Numbered from the stretch's first letter, positions 10,115 to 22,436 are shown. The stretch is 64,000 bases of DNA from Biomphalaria glabrata (GCF_947242115.1 NC_074728.1:17414542-17478541); one strand, 5' to 3'. The notes: generated by a model not told the origin, from the letters alone. Numbers and translations: made by a program.

Positions 10115-13100
10115 GGTTTCAAAGGTTGTCATGGCCAGGGGTGTCAATGGGGTTAAGCTCCCATTGTCTATAAAATACTCCTAATGGCATGCGTCTCAAA
10201 TAGCCTCTGACAACTAAGTCCAGCACCTGGCCTGCTCGTGTGGCTTAGATATTAAGCCCGGCGAAACTGCTCTTACTAACAGGTGAAGGGGTGAAGGCGG
10301 ATACCTGGCGCCACAAAACCGGGAGCTTCGGGCAGATGGAGCTCGTCAGCCTAGTAAGGCAGTTCATCTAGGAGAGTGGTACTCTGACTTCAAACCCCGC
10401 TGCCTTGCGGTACTGAGGCTTCAGGAGACAACCTCGAGGAGAAATCAGGAGTGAAGCCCCTTAGGCGTTGGGAGTATCAGCTGCGAAATTCCCTCCGGCA
10501 GCTTCTGCAACTGAGTTGGTGCCAAATGTAATGCGATGCGTTCCTTTGGATCACATCAGCAAGGTCGAGAGAGGGATCATGACGCATGGGCCACCCATGA
10601 CCCCTTTATCCAAGGCCCAGGAATGCGCCCCGGAGAGGAAACTCTGGTGCTGCTGCAAAGCGGCTAAAACAACACGGGAGACAACAGTTACGGGTTATAA
10701 GTCCAACTTGATTGGCGTAATGTATGGACGCCACGGGTTGTCTCTGACGGTGGGAGAGGTCTTCGCGCCTCACTGATCAGCTACCGCCCGCCTCAACCTG
10801 GGCAGCCCCCAGTCAGTTAGGTGCTGATCCGCCACAGCCTGCCTGCTCTAATGGGTGCTTAGAGCTTAGTTTAAAACGACAAGTAGGCTGGAAACTTGCA
10901 CCAAGCAACAAAAGAAGAAAAATTAAACTGAAAAAGAAAATCCCTGTCATGCGACTGGCCACTTGGAATGTCAGGACAATGTGTCCTGGTCTCACTGATG
11001 ATCTAAGGCAGATCGACGATGCAAGGAAGACGGCAGTTATAAACAACGAGCTAAAAAGGCTACATATCGACATTGCAGCCCTGCAAGAAACCCGACTGGC
11101 CGAAAACGGCATGCTCCGCGAGACTGACTACACTTTCTTTTGGAAAGGGAAAGCACAGGATGAGACTCGAATACATGGTGTGGGCTTTGCTGTCAAGAAC
11201 AGTCTTCTTCCCATGATAGTCCCTCCAGTTGGTGGCTCGGAACGGCTACTAAGCATAAGTATGATGACAGCATCTGGAAAAGTCACTCTAATTAGTGCCT
11301 ATGCCCCCACACTAAGCTCGCTTCAGGAGGACAAAGAAAAGTTCTATGAAGACCTCAAAGAAGCTATTGCAAACATTCCTCAAAAAGAACATATGATCCT
11401 TCTAGGTGACTTCAATGCCAGAGTAGGATCAGATCACACTACCTGGCCAGACTGTCTTGGGCTTTTTTGGAATCGGAAAGATGAATGAGAACGGACATAG
11501 ACTGCTTGAATTCTGCACATACCATAAGCTCTGCATTACCAACACATACTTTAGAACAAAACCACAGCACTGTGTCTCATGGAGGCACCCTAGGTCTGGG
11601 CACTGGCACCAGCTGGATATGATACTGACACGAAAAAAGGACATTGGAAATATACTGCTTACACGTAGCTACCAAAGCGCGGATTGTGATACTGATCATA
11701 CTTTAGTGTCCTGCCGGACAAGACTGCTGCCGACTAAGATCCACACATCACAGGGAAAAAGAAAATCACGCCTGAATACTACTAGCACAAAAAATCCTGA
11801 TCTTTGCACCGAATTTGAGAACAAATTAGAGGAAGCTTTTAAAAACTTCTCTGTGACTGAGGTAGAAAAAAGCTGGACGTTTATGCGTGATACAATCTAC
11901 CAAACATCATCACTGGTCTTTGGAAACAAAACCAAGAAAAGCGAAGACTGGTTTGAAGCTAGTCTACCAGAAATGGAAACTGCCACTACGAACAAGAGAG
12001 CAGCTATGCTAATCTACAAGAAGGATCCCACCCCAAGCAACTTAAAAAGGCTCAGAGCTGCACGTAACAATGCCCAAAGAGTAGCGAGACAATGTGCTAA
12101 CAAATACTGGCAGGAGCTATGCGAAGATATTCAATCTTGTGCCGACTGTGGTAACATAAGAGGACTATATGAGGGCATGAGAAAAGCCTTTGGACCTCAC
12201 ACCAGCAAGTGTGCTCCGCTCAAGTCAAAAGATGGCTCAATCATCAGCGATCGTGCGCTGCAAATGGAACGATGGGTTGAACACTATGCAGAACTCTACC
12301 AGATTGAAAACGCCATCTCACCAAATGTTGTTTCCAACTTCCCATCACTTCCAGTTTTGACGGAATTAGACGAAACGCCCTCAGTAAAGGAGCTGAGCAT
12401 TGCCATTGACATGCTTGCACATGGGAAAACACCCGGAGGAGATGGCATTCCTGCTGAAGTAATTCAGGCTGGAAAACATGCCCTAATCAAACCACTCCAT
12501 GAACTGCTAAGCTTGTGCTGGGAACAAGGAATGGTCCCCCAGGAATTGAAAGACTCCAACATTGTTACAATTTATAAAAATAAAGGCGACCGCTCTGATT
12601 GTAACAATTACAGAGGCATCTCACTGCTTAGCATAGTCGGAAAGGCTTTTGCTAGAGTATTACTAAAGCGATTACAGATCCTGGCAGATCGTGTTTATCC
12701 AGAGTCGCAGTGTGGCTTTAGGGCAGGTAGATCTACAACAGATATGATTTTCTCTCTTCGGCAGCTACAGGAGAAGAGCAGAGAACAAAAGCAGCCCCTC
12801 TTCATAGCATTTATTGATTTGACCAAGGCCTTTGACCTTGTTAGCAGAAGCGGTCTGTTTGCTGTACTAGAGAGAATCGGCTGCCCAAATAAGTTAAGAA
12901 AACTAGTGTCAGCTTTTCACGAAAATATGCAGGGCACCGTTCAGTTTGAAAGTTCTTCCTCCAGGCCATTCTCCATTAAGAGCGGTGTCAAACAAGGATG
13001 TGTACTGGCCCCTACACTATTTGGCATCTTCTTCTCAGTCGTACTATCCAGTGCTTTTAAATCCCTGGAAGACGGAATATACATCCATAGCAGATCCGAT

Positions 13101-14169
13101 GGAAGGCTCTTTAACCTGGCACGTCTTAAAGCCAAAACGAAAAGGCGTCGTATCTTGATAAGGGAGCTGCTGTTTGCCGATGACGCGGCACTCGTATCTC
13201 ACTCACAAGGAGGTCTACAGAAGCTAGTGAACGCCTTAGCAGCTGCTTGTCAAGAGTTTAGCCTAACTATACGTCTCTCCAAGACCGAAATCCTGGCACA
13301 GGACGTCGCAGAAATACCTATAATACAAATTGGGAACCACACCCTTTCAGTGGTGCAGGAATTTACCTACTTGGGTTCAACAATTGTCAGTAACCTAGAC
13401 TTAGACATCGAGCTGACAAAAAGGATAGGAAAAGCTACCACAGCATTGGCAAAACTCTCCAAGCGCGTCTGGGAAAATGGTAAATTGACCACAGCGACCA
13501 AAATCCTAGTCTACAACGCCTGTGTTGTGAGCACTCTCCTTTATGGCAGTGAGAGCTGGTCAACATACATGTACCAAGAGCACAGATTGAATAGTTTCCA
13601 CTTGCGCTGCCTGAGACGCATAATGGGCATCTCTTGGAGGGACCATGTCTCCAATCAGGAAGTTTTAAGATTGGCCAATATGAACAGCATGTATGCTCTC
13701 CTGACACAAAGAAGATTACGCTGGCTCGGACATGTCACCCGCATGCCAGATGGCAGAATCCCGAAAGATATCTTATATGCTGAGCTTGTGGAAGGAGTCA
13801 GACCCAAGGGCCGCCAAAGACTAACATATAGAGATGTCTGCAAGCGAGACATGAGAGCCTCAGGTATCAGCGAAAGTATGTGGGAAAACATAGCCAAAGA
13901 CCGGAGTGCATGGAGACAGACTGTGCGTGCTGGGACAACCCTTGCTGAGAACAAAATAATTGAAGCGGCTTTAATCAAGAGGGATAAAAAGAAAGCTGCC
14001 CTGTCTGCTAGCCCTAGATCAGAGGCATACACATGTACGAATTGTGGCAAAGTCTGCCGTTCTAGAATTGGCTTGATTAGCCACACCAGATTCTGCCCCG
14101 TCTCAAGATTAAGCCAAAACCAGTGACTCATTTGGGCGCATCCATTGCCTTTCGAGACAAAAGGAGCCA
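10115..14169 (+). mobile_element. Full-length APE-type (RTE-like) LINE with 17-bp target duplication
   Basis: The 4055-bp element is flanked by TATTAGAACTAGTATTT at 10098-10114 and 14170-14186, a perfect 17-bp direct repeat. It has a 5' UTR of about 830 bp, one ORF for endonuclease plus RT, and a 3' UTR of about 43 bp. It sits in an intron of the minus-strand gene, in the opposite (antisense) orientation. The perfect duplication and nearly intact ORF suggest a young insertion. Length, single ORF and short 3' end suggest the RTE side of the APE-type LINEs; the exact clade was not tested. Confidence 0.93.
10949..14126 (+). pseudogene. LINE polyprotein: AP-endonuclease + reverse transcriptase, one frameshift
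   Basis: About 1060 codons. The first frame (10949-11488) carries RLATWNVRTMCPG, AALQETRLAENG, IHGVGFAVKNS and LLGDFNARVGSD. The second (from about 11457) carries the end of the endonuclease (SADCDTDHTLVS), then RT motifs TIYKNKGDRSDCNNYRGIS, PESQCGFRAGRSTTDM, AFIDLTKAFDLVSRSG, GVKQGCVLAPTLFGIFFS and the catalytic LLFADDAALV, then RRLRWLGHVTRMPDGRIPK and a terminal C2H2 finger CTNCGKVCRSRIGLISHTRFC. The frames are split by one extra base in the T6 run at 11463-11468; comparison with the copy at 7348 (CLGPHGVGK) shows where the frame moves. A homopolymer assembly error is a real alternative to a true mutation. Confidence 0.93.
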
Positions 14170-14232
14170 TATTAGAACTAGTATTTAGACTCTAATAGAA
14201 TATTTTAGTGTGAGTAGTATATAAAAGCTTAC

Positions 14233-14630
14233 TTTGCTAGTCCTTTTCTTTTCTTTTTGGATCCCTCTGCTCCATAAGTGGGTAAACTGAAGTTGGAACA
14301 GGCGTGCGACATTCCAGAAGGTTGAAACGAGGCTGCCTCGAGGTTTTCGCTCAACGTCTCTGAGTCAGCTGAATCTGAGATGCTCGTTGCTGACGCATTC
14401 AACGATTGTACGTTAGGTGTTTTAGATGGCTGGATTTTTATCTTGTACCGTGTTGGCAGCTGTGTTTGAACACGGGCCTGCTTGACATTCACTTCGTTTG
14501 TCTGCTGAGATTTCTGATTTGGGAATATTGTTCTTGGGGTCACTCTAGGGACCAGCGGCGGAGCTGAATGTTTGAGACTGGGGTAATTGACGTAAAGATC
14601 GTCTTGGCTCATTATTTTCTGATAGTTTTG
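14233..14630 (-). CDS. Internal coding exon of an unidentified host gene
   Basis: On the minus strand TTTAACTTCTTTCAG precedes 14630 and the exon ends GCAAA|GTAAGC at 14233, matching acceptor and donor consensus. The frame is open throughout (QNYQKIMSQDDLYVNYPSLK...EGSKKKRKGLAK). The product is rich in Ser, Thr, Pro and Gln, looks disordered, and ends in a basic KKKRK stretch that could be a nuclear localisation signal. It exits in phase 2 and joins the 9410-9521 exon as ...GLAK-FIHF. The gene continues to the right on the minus strand, but further exons could not be identified; a 30-bp candidate near 15423-15453 is too short to call. The family is not recognised. Confidence 0.5.
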
Positions 14631-15615
14631 CTGAAAGAAGTTAAACACTCAAGTGTAAATATGACACTTATTTACATCATATGTAATATTATAAATAAAA
14701 GGATGGGTTAAGAAGTAATATATGTACAACATTATATACCTAAACTAATTCATAATTTATTGAATTATAATAACAGTTTGCATAAAACACATACAGTGCA
14801 CGATGAGTGTACGGAAAACTATGAGATTTGTTGTCTTGTTTTTGAAAATGTAAAATCTTTGTAACTACTGAAAAAGTTCAATTATAGTAAAAAAAAAAAA
14901 AACTATTTAGGATTTTCTTTTCTGTAATTGGGCGGAAGACTACCGTACGCAGATTTAAAAAAAAATCTGTCATGGTGTATTTTATCTTCTATAATATCCC
15001 TTAATAGTTCACCATTGAAATCCAATGTATATAATAAATAAAGTATGCAAAAAATTATTAAAAAAAAATCGTTTTTCATGTTTTAATATTGCAATGTTTC
15101 TCACACTTGGATTACATCTAGCTAGTGACTCAGTTACTTTATCAACGTCATCACCTCTTGTCAAGTCTGTGGTGTGAATATCCCATGATCTTAATAAGAA
15201 ATGTATATTATCAGATAGTCATTGGACTTATTTTATTCGCTTTGATTTATAACAATTATTTATATGATAATTTTATTGGTCCAAACAAATTCACTTTGAC
15301 TACAATTTTCCACCTAAGCATAGCATAACAATATAGATTCAAACATAAACAGCATTCACATATTCATAATAAATATTAGTAGATACGTAAACATCGCTTT
15401 GTGAATTAGGCTTCTATGTACTGTTTGTGGCAATGGATCGCCTCGAACACCCTGAAATTAGGGATTTTAAAAATTGTTCTGTTTCAGCCTTTATATAGAG
15501 GAAACTGTCTTCTTTTAAAATAAATTTGAATAAATTAGCATAATTATATCTTCTAATCCATAGACATTGACTTTTTATTATAATATTCCTATGTAACGTT
15601 CATTATTATTACTAT
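14631..15615. other. Intronic/intergenic AT-rich stretch
   Basis: No gene or clear repeat recognised. Frames here are short and of random composition. Confidence 0.4.
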
Positions 15616-15840
15616 TTAGTGGTGGGGAGTACGCTTGAACTTGGATTGGCTACCTGTGAAGGGGGCTCGAGGTTCAACACCCGACTCGAACAGAGTTGTG
15701 TTTACTGAGCGCGTAATGGCAGCACGGAAAACCGTCTCCAAGATACCCTTCTCCCCGACTTGTCCAAAAATGATATTGGACCATAGCCATCCGAGCATGC
15801 TATAAGCATGAAAGTAGCGCTATATAAAAGCTATAATTTA
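15616..15840 (+). mobile_element. SINE-B (tRNA-derived), full-length copy
   Basis: Reads from a box-B-like GGTTCAACACCCGACTCG, through GAGTTGTGTTTACTGAGCGC and GGCAGCACGGAAAACC, to the tail ATAAGCATGAAAGTAGCGC and TATAAAAGC. The same order occurs at 28108-29020 (split), and on the minus strand at 40051-40330, 26222-26365 and 26925-27105. Confidence 0.75.
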
Positions 15841-15959
15841 TTGTCATTGATGGTTTGGGCCACGGTGCGGTATTTCGAGTTTATAGTAATTTTACCTACT
15901 TTTTTTTATAATTTCTGCTGCTGATCTTCCATTATTTTAAGTTATACCTTAATTACTAT

Positions 15960-16165
15960 TGGTAATTTCTTTTTGGTATCTTGAACAATGGAAAGAAATT
16001 GTACTTGACAGATGTGGTGGTATAATTTTAATAAGTCCCGTTGATGACACTTTAGCCCTGAGTGAAAATTTATTTTATGAATTAAAACACTAAAAAAAAA
16101 ATATGTCAACATTCACCAAGATACCCCCTTTTTCCCTCCCCCTTTCACAACTGGTTTAGACAAGT
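15960..16165 (-). repeat. Dispersed repeat R1
   Basis: The reverse complement matches 18185-18340: shared CCAGTTGTGAAAGGG, GGTATCTTGGTGAAT and CCACATCTGTCAAGTA in the same order. Class unknown; possibly a MITE. Confidence 0.7.
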
Positions 16166-16552
16166 GATAAGATTAAAGCGCACGGAGAAAGCTAAAAGCC
16201 TAACATAAATAATTTGTAACAAAAATATTTCTAATAGCACAGATTTATTATGTCAAAGACAATCATACACACAATCTTATGACTGATCTAAACGTATTGA
16301 TGTCATACTAATGAATGTAAGCTTTTTTTTTCAATGTTCTATATTGTTGTTTCTCTTGTTTTAATTTTGGTATTCATTAAGTATAAGTAACGAAGGGAGG
16401 CCATAAGGGAAATAGTAAATCTAAATTCTCTTTATGCCACCTATGTGTTAACGCCCTTAAAAACACTTAAAATGCTGATGTTGAAAAACATATATGATTT
16501 AAACTTCTACGCTTTTTTTAAAAAGTAGTGTGAACAAGGTTAACAAAAACGT

Positions 16553-16690
16553 CAGTCGCGGTGGCTAAATGATAAAGCGCTTGGCTTCCGAACCGGGGGT
16601 CCCAGTTTCAAATCCCGTCTAAGACTGGCATTTCTCAATTTGGAATCTTTATAAGCGCTTCTGATGAGTAACTGACATATAACTTTTAGA
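16553..16690 (+). mobile_element. SINE-A head, truncated copy
   Basis: A tRNA-like head (GCGGTGGCTAAATGATAAAG, then CCAGTTTCAAATCCCGTC as box B) lies just upstream of, and in the same orientation as, the full-length copy at 16709. It is more diverged than that copy. Confidence 0.7.
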
Positions 16691-16708
16691 CATTCCCATA
16701 AAAATAAA

Positions 16709-16985
16709 TGGAGGCGCGGTGGCTGAGCGGTAAAGCGCTTGGATTCCGAACCAGGGGCCCCAGGTTCGAATCCTGGTGAAGACTGGGATTTTTAATCTCA
16801 GGATCGTTGGGCGCATCTGAGTCAACCCAGCTCTAATGGGCACCTGACATTAATTGGGGAAAAGTAAAGGCGGTTGGTCGTTGTGCTGGCCACATGACAC
16901 CCTTGTTAACCGTGGGCCACAGGAAAATAGGACCTTTACATCATCTGCCCTATAGAACACAAGGTCTGAAAGGGGAAATTTACTT
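16709..16985 (+). mobile_element. SINE-A (tRNA-derived), full-length reference copy
   Basis: The head has pol III box A (GGTGGCTGAGCGG) and box B (GGTTCGAATCC) spaced as in a tRNA gene. A body follows (GACTGGGATTTTTAATC) and a 3' half with AAAGTAAAGGCGGTTGG, CACATGACACCC, GTTAACCGTGGGCCAC and CTGCCCTATAGAACAC. Matching copies are at 4859, 23700 (minus), 24243 and, head only, 16553 and 47770 (minus). It is a SINE rather than a tRNA gene because the head is joined to an unrelated conserved body. Confidence 0.88.
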
Positions 16986-17624
16986 AATGAATCTAATAAC
17001 AAACAAATAAAGATGATTGAAAATGCCGATAAGTCTGAGTGTGGGAAAATATATTTTATAAACAAGCAAAATCAACAAATCTTGCACAAATATAAAATGG
17101 AAAATAATGCTATGTTATATTCAATTTTTTTTTCTTATAATTCTGTCTTAATTATTCATTAAAAGTTTTATCTGGTAGTCCGGACATATTTGTCTTATTG
17201 TTACGTTTATAATTTTAACTAACGAAATAATTCGATTTCTATTAAATATATGTATGCATCTACTTACCTCCCTTTGAAAGTCACATCAGATATGGCACCT
17301 TTCTACAACGCAGGAAAAATATTTAAAACAATTTTTGTAAAAAAATAAAAAAGGATGTTTAAAACTCCGAGAAATTCCACTTTTATTTCCTTACATTTGA
17401 CGGGCACACAAACGCACACTACACCTCAATCGAGTCACACTCCATCAATACAAACAAACATGAAGACATTTCTTTTTTTTTCTCTTTTGGCCTGTATAAA
17501 TATAGGAACATCCTGCTCTAAAGACGAGTATTGAACATTTGTGTTGAAAAAAGTATGGAGTTGCAGAATTGTACAAAATAAGATTGAGAAATATTTCAGA
17601 AGCACCGAAGAACTAGATTTAACT
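16986..17624. other. Intergenic, AT-rich
   Basis: Nothing recognisable. Confidence 0.4.
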
Positions 17625-17800
17625 CAAGGCTTGCTAAAACTTCCTTTTAGAGAACATTACCAGGAAAAAGAAGAAGAGGCAGACAGAAAGCGATGGAAAA
17701 AAAAAACATGAACGAATGGACGGCCCTGACGTTGAGGAAGTTCTATACAGGGCAAGGGATAGCTAGGGTGATGCACTAACGGTTTAAGAGACTAGAGGAT
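17625..17800 (+). pseudogene. Remnant of the C-terminal part of a LINE RT
   Basis: One frame reads GKRRRGRQRKRWKKK followed by NEWTALTLRKFY, resembling the common LINE post-RT motif GKRxRGRQRxRWxDNIxEWTGL. The flanks are too decayed to extend. Confidence 0.55.
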
Positions 17801-18184
17801 AAAGTTGAAGATTTAAACCTTTTCTGACCAGTAGTCGGTATAATGCGAATGGATCTTTGAATAACCTTTAATACTGTATTGAATTTAATGTCAGGCTTCT
17901 CTGTAATGTGAAGAATGCCAAGAATATGTGTCTTTTGTGCGGTTTCTGAAGAAGTCTTTCTTTTTGAAATGTTCATATTGCAAAAATTTCTGTTTTACTG
18001 TAAATAAAAAATGCGAATTGGTCAAATTGTATTTGTACAATAACACAAAAAAAATAAAGAAAGAAAGAAATACTTTAAAAAAAAAAAGCTTATATTAAGT
18101 CTAATTGTATCAATTAGTCTGGTCATGTAGTTTGTGTGAAGTAAATCTAGAGATAATAAATATGTCATTCAAAATATTTTTTTT

Positions 18185-18480
18185 TCTTAGCTTCTGTCTG
18201 GACCAGTTGTGAAAGGGACAGGGAAGAAGGAGGTATCTTGGTGAATTTTTAAATGCATAAAACAAATCACTCATGGTTTAAGTGGACTAATTCAACTTAT
18301 ACAACCACATCTGTCAAGTATGATTTCTTTCCCTTGTTAAGTAATGAACTGTGCAAAATTTCAGCTTAATCCGAGATTGGGTGTGGGAGAAATAACATGT
18401 ACAAACTTTTTTTACCATACAGACAGAGTGACAGATTGAGTTGATATAAGCTTTATACTGGATGTCAGAGGGAACGAAAA
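18185..18480 (+). repeat. Dispersed repeat R1
   Basis: Homologous to 15960-16165 in inverted orientation. Its right end (GTGTGGGAGAAATAACATGT, TTTACCATACAGACAGAG) recurs at 21985-22075 and in part at 46870-47000 and 44385-44430, where AAGCTTATAT and repeated GTCTGTC occur. Confidence 0.7.
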
Positions 18481-18499
18481 CATTGCCAACGATGTACAA

Positions 18500-19614
18500 A
18501 AACACACACACACATACACCAAGGTTAGCCCGTCCCCTTAAAAAAAAATAACGTTACTTAAACCCTCCCTCCTCCCCTCCTGCCAAAAAAAAAAGAAAAC
18601 GAAATCCCAACGCTTTCGGTTTGATAATGTTACGTTTCTATTCACATCAAATGCAAGTACTACTGTCTATTTGCTGGTCCCTATTTACTGAATAGATTGA
18701 TTCTTCTCAACATTGAAAGTCAGCGTAGCGTGATGTATGCGCTTACCTTGGATAGGACTAAGAGGAACAGGTTTTAGTCAGGTCAAAAGATAGTGTAGAA
18801 CATAAAAGCACAAAGAGTAAATACAAAAGTCGCAACAGAAAACAGAAAATCAAGAAGTGCTTAATAAACAGACTGTTATTTTGTTTCTTGGCTTCAGTTT
18901 CTCATACATACAACTTTTAAAACATTTTGTATGTGTCAGTGATTCTTGTATTAAAAAAAAAACACAAAGAAAGCCAAACACATATCAAATATAATACAAT
19001 ATAAAAGCGAAATGCTTTTTAGCGACCCCAAAATGGTAACACCTGTATACCTTTTGTGTCAGTCCGTCCGTTACAACGACAAAAATTAGAAAAGATATTG
19101 AAAAACTGATATCACGATTCTGTTAAGATCTTGCTAAGTTCTGATGTACTTTTTATCTTTTGTCTTCTCAAAGTAATCAGTATTATTTTCACATTAATTA
19201 TTTCATCAGTTGTTTTTTTTTTCATAAAAATTCACTATTCTTAAATAAAAGGCTTCGTGAGAGTGGAGTCTTTGTTAAAGGTCAGACTTCTTCATTAATA
19301 ACTCTGGCTTAATAGATTGACATCTAAGGTCAGAATTAAAAAAAAACAATATGTACGTCTCATATTTTTATTTATTCGCTAACTAAAACTTTAGTAAATA
19401 CTCATTCAAAAAAAGGAAACTATTACTATATCGTACGGTCTAATTCGACAAGCCCCTAACCTCTATCTGAATGGAACCAAGATCTAGATATTATATAAGT
19501 ATTCGAAAGAAAAAAATTACTGCACAACATTTATAACCACATATATTAAAAGTGTTAGAGAATTATTTTTTTTTTAAATCTTATTCACCATATCTATATC
19601 TAGATTACATCTAC
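18500..19614. other. Intergenic, AT-rich
   Basis: Apart from simple A runs and a short CA run at 18503-18515, nothing recognisable. Confidence 0.4.
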
Positions 19615-19751
19615 CTATAGTTCGTCCATCGTGGTCAACGATGACATGCTTTTGTTATCCCGGGGGGAGGCACAAAACCTCAGTGTGAACCCTATGCCCC
19701 CTGGATGACAACAAGAGTGGCCATCATCAAACCACGATGGACGAACTATAG
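19615..19751. repeat. 137-bp element bounded by perfect 21-bp inverted repeats
   Basis: CTATAGTTCGTCCATCGTGG... at 19615-19635 is repeated exactly, inverted, at 19731-19751. The 95-bp centre has its own G-run/C-run complementarity (CGGGGGGAGGC versus GCCCCC). It could be a MITE, a palindromic promoter-like unit or an RNA hairpin. Confidence 0.9.
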
Positions 19752-19754
19752 AGG

Positions 19755-19990
19755 GTGACGGTGGCAAGAGGTTAGCCATTGGTTGTGAATGATGCAACAA
19801 AGGTTGTCGTCACTTGGTCTTAGTTAGGGGAGACGACTCCAGAACGTGAGAAAGAAAGGTTGTAACATTGTAGTAAGCTAGATATTGTTAAGAAATATTG
19901 CTAAAGTCTACTACATTTATTTGATATCATATGAACTTAATTTTATATATATTATAAAAAAGTTATATTTAATATTTGTCAAGAAACAAG
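19755..19990 (+). repeat. Dispersed repeat R2, uninterrupted copy
   Basis: GAGGTTAGCCATTGG, GATGATGCAACA-like, GTTAGTTAGGGGAGACGACT and AAATATTGCTAAAGTCTACT occur in the same order at 55528-55689 plus 61151-61230, where the repeat is interrupted by a 5.46-kb insertion. Confidence 0.8.
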
Positions 19991-22282
19991 TTCTTTTAAT
20001 TGTAAGTGCCTTTAATTGTAATTAAATAGATTTAGTTAATAGTAACCTATGTACAAGGCTAACATTATATACAAAACAACTCCACTAGATGCTATTCCTT
20101 TCCTTTGTTAACAACACGCGTGACTTCCCGTCCCCTGACTCTCAGGTCTACAACATTTGACCGTATGTTACGGTTGACCACACATAGTAACCGTGTGACT
20201 ACAATATTGCTCACAAGAAAGTTATTTAAGTTGTTGGAAGTTACATTAGTTAGGCCACCGGTAACAACACCTAGGCGATGGAACCGGTTCAGAGGTCAGA
20301 GGTCAGGGGCCGTGTCATGGCTCATCTATGTTTCGCCATATTTTCTTAACCTTCTTTTTTCAGTTTAACTAATAGTACCTTAGTGCAACTGTTACATGCC
20401 ATGTTTATTTAACATGCCAGTTACCTTTTACAATAAGGGGAGTACTCGAGTCTCAAAGTACAACATCCAAGTTCTTACAGGGACTCGAACTCGATATTCC
20501 TCAGTTAGGAAGTCAAGTACTTACCACTCAGCCACCAGCAAACAAAATATAATAAAAGTAATAATAAATAGACATATATCGAGATAGATAGTAAAATAAT
20601 ACATATACATAATACATTTCTCAGGCATCTAGTATGATTTGACCTGTTCTGTTTTTCTAATAATAAATTAAAGCAAATTAATGAACAAGGAACTCTGTGA
20701 ATACTGCGTTCGTTTTCATCTCCCCTGACATCTGACTCAATCCTACACAAACAAAATGTAATTTTTTTCTAATAATATTGTCCAGTTGAGTAATGCGATA
20801 GGCCTTTTATGGTATATATATATATATATCATCACAACAGTAAGCTATTTTTAAACTTTGTTGATTTTTAGCATTGGTCACATCTTTCCATTCAAAGTTG
20901 ACCAACATAGGCATTAAAGTAATGCTCAACACTCGAGGTATTGAAATCTTGAAGAGATGTGACCCAGACTCGAGTCTTTGATGTGATTCTCTGTTCTCAA
21001 ATGTAAGTAAGGGTTTCATTACTGTGAGGAACTGAACGTCCGCTGAAGTGAATGACTCATATAGAACAACAGATTCTCAGTCTGAGCGTCATGGTTTGTT
21101 TCAATAGTATCTGATAACTTGATTGGCAAGGCCGCCATTTTACTGCAGGTGCCATCATTGTGCAAATAAAAAACATTTCTTACGCTACATTCAAAGATCT
21201 TGCATGTCTCTACACGTATTGCACTGTATTAGTTAGATTACAGAACGTCTTAGTAAAATAGTTGGTTTCTAGGACTATATTAGTTGTGTCTTTTGCAAAG
21301 GATAAGAAGGCTAGATTATTTATAGCAAGGTATGAATTTTAAAAATGTATGATCATTTCCGTTTTAAAAAATGTCTGGATTTTGAGCGAAAATATTCGTC
21401 CAATTTATTTGGCACATAGACTGCGAAGAGGCGGGCTTTTTGAAAGCGTTATCTATTTTTCTAGAGCACGGCTTAAGTCTTCTTCTACACATTGACCCAT
21501 TGAACCACGGGTGGAATAGAAATTGCGAAATATTAATAATAAAATTTTTCTTCAATGTTTTATTATAAAGTCCCAATGAGGCCAGAGGTCAGCTGTGATA
21601 GTTGTGTTGTTCATATTACATTTGTAGATGTCTAAGTTAGCGTATACTAAAGTCGTTACTGGGGGTGTTGATCATAAAATCAAGCAGATATAGCTGTTCA
21701 GGACTCACTAAGCTTTTAGACTGATTGGTGTTTCCAGGACAGCTATTTATAGCCATGACACAACATGTTTCCAGACATTCTCACCTTTTTTAAAACAAAA
21801 AAAAAATATATTAAAAAAAACTTATATAAACAAAGAGCTTCACTAGAGAGTCCATATTCATCTTTAATGATAAAGTTATTTCCATCATAAATTTCAAAGT
21901 AATTTATTATTAGTAATTAATTGAGAAATTATTTAATGATCGATTCATTGATTAAAGTCTTCTCTCTGCTAATAAATAATCATGCCTGGTTTCAACTTGA
22001 TTCGAGAAAAGGTGTGGGAGAGATAACGTGTACAAACCTTTTACCAGACCGACAGGGTGAGTGGAAATAAGTTAAGTAAAACAACAAATTTTACATGTGC
22101 GTCCCTCTAAGCTCACCGGGCTGCCAAAGAGGCAGTTGGGGCAAGCCTTAAGCGGCATCTACGTTTTTGGGTGACTGGGGGTGATCATCAAGTATACAAA
22201 CTGACAAGCCATTTGATGTTTGCCTGTGGTCAAGTACATCGACTTTGAAAGATGTTGTCGTTAAAACCTTGTGTTAGAAACT
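19991..22282. other. Intergenic with small repeat fragments
   Basis: 20437-20545 has a tRNA-like region on the minus strand (GGTGGCTGAGTGGTAAGT when reversed), probably an old SINE head. 21985-22075 is the right end of repeat R1. 20813-20830 is a short (TA)n. No gene seen. Confidence 0.45.
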
Positions 22283-22436
22283 CACGCCTGGTCGTGCGGT
22301 TTGCACGCTGGACTGTCGTTCAGATTTATCGATGGTCCCGGGTTCAAACCCTGCCCGCTCCCATGGACTAGGAAGTAATTATCTTCAACTCTGAAGGAAC
22401 ATCCGAAACAAGTCAAACAAACAAACAAACACAATC
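22283..22436 (+). mobile_element. tRNA-derived SINE (SINE-C) with (CAAA)n tail
   Basis: The head has GCCTGGTCGTGCGGTTTGC (box-A region) and CCCGGGTTCAAACCCTGCC (box B). It ends in CAAACAAACAAACAAACA, a typical SINE tail. Confidence 0.75.

Noticed and set aside
16709-16785. tRNA gene
   Set aside because: The tRNA-like head is fused to a body repeated at several other places in the window, so it is a SINE.
14655-17300. Further tiny upstream exons of the minus-strand gene (for example near 15423-15453 and 17275-17310)
   Set aside because: Splice-like words are present but the exons are too short to tell from chance.
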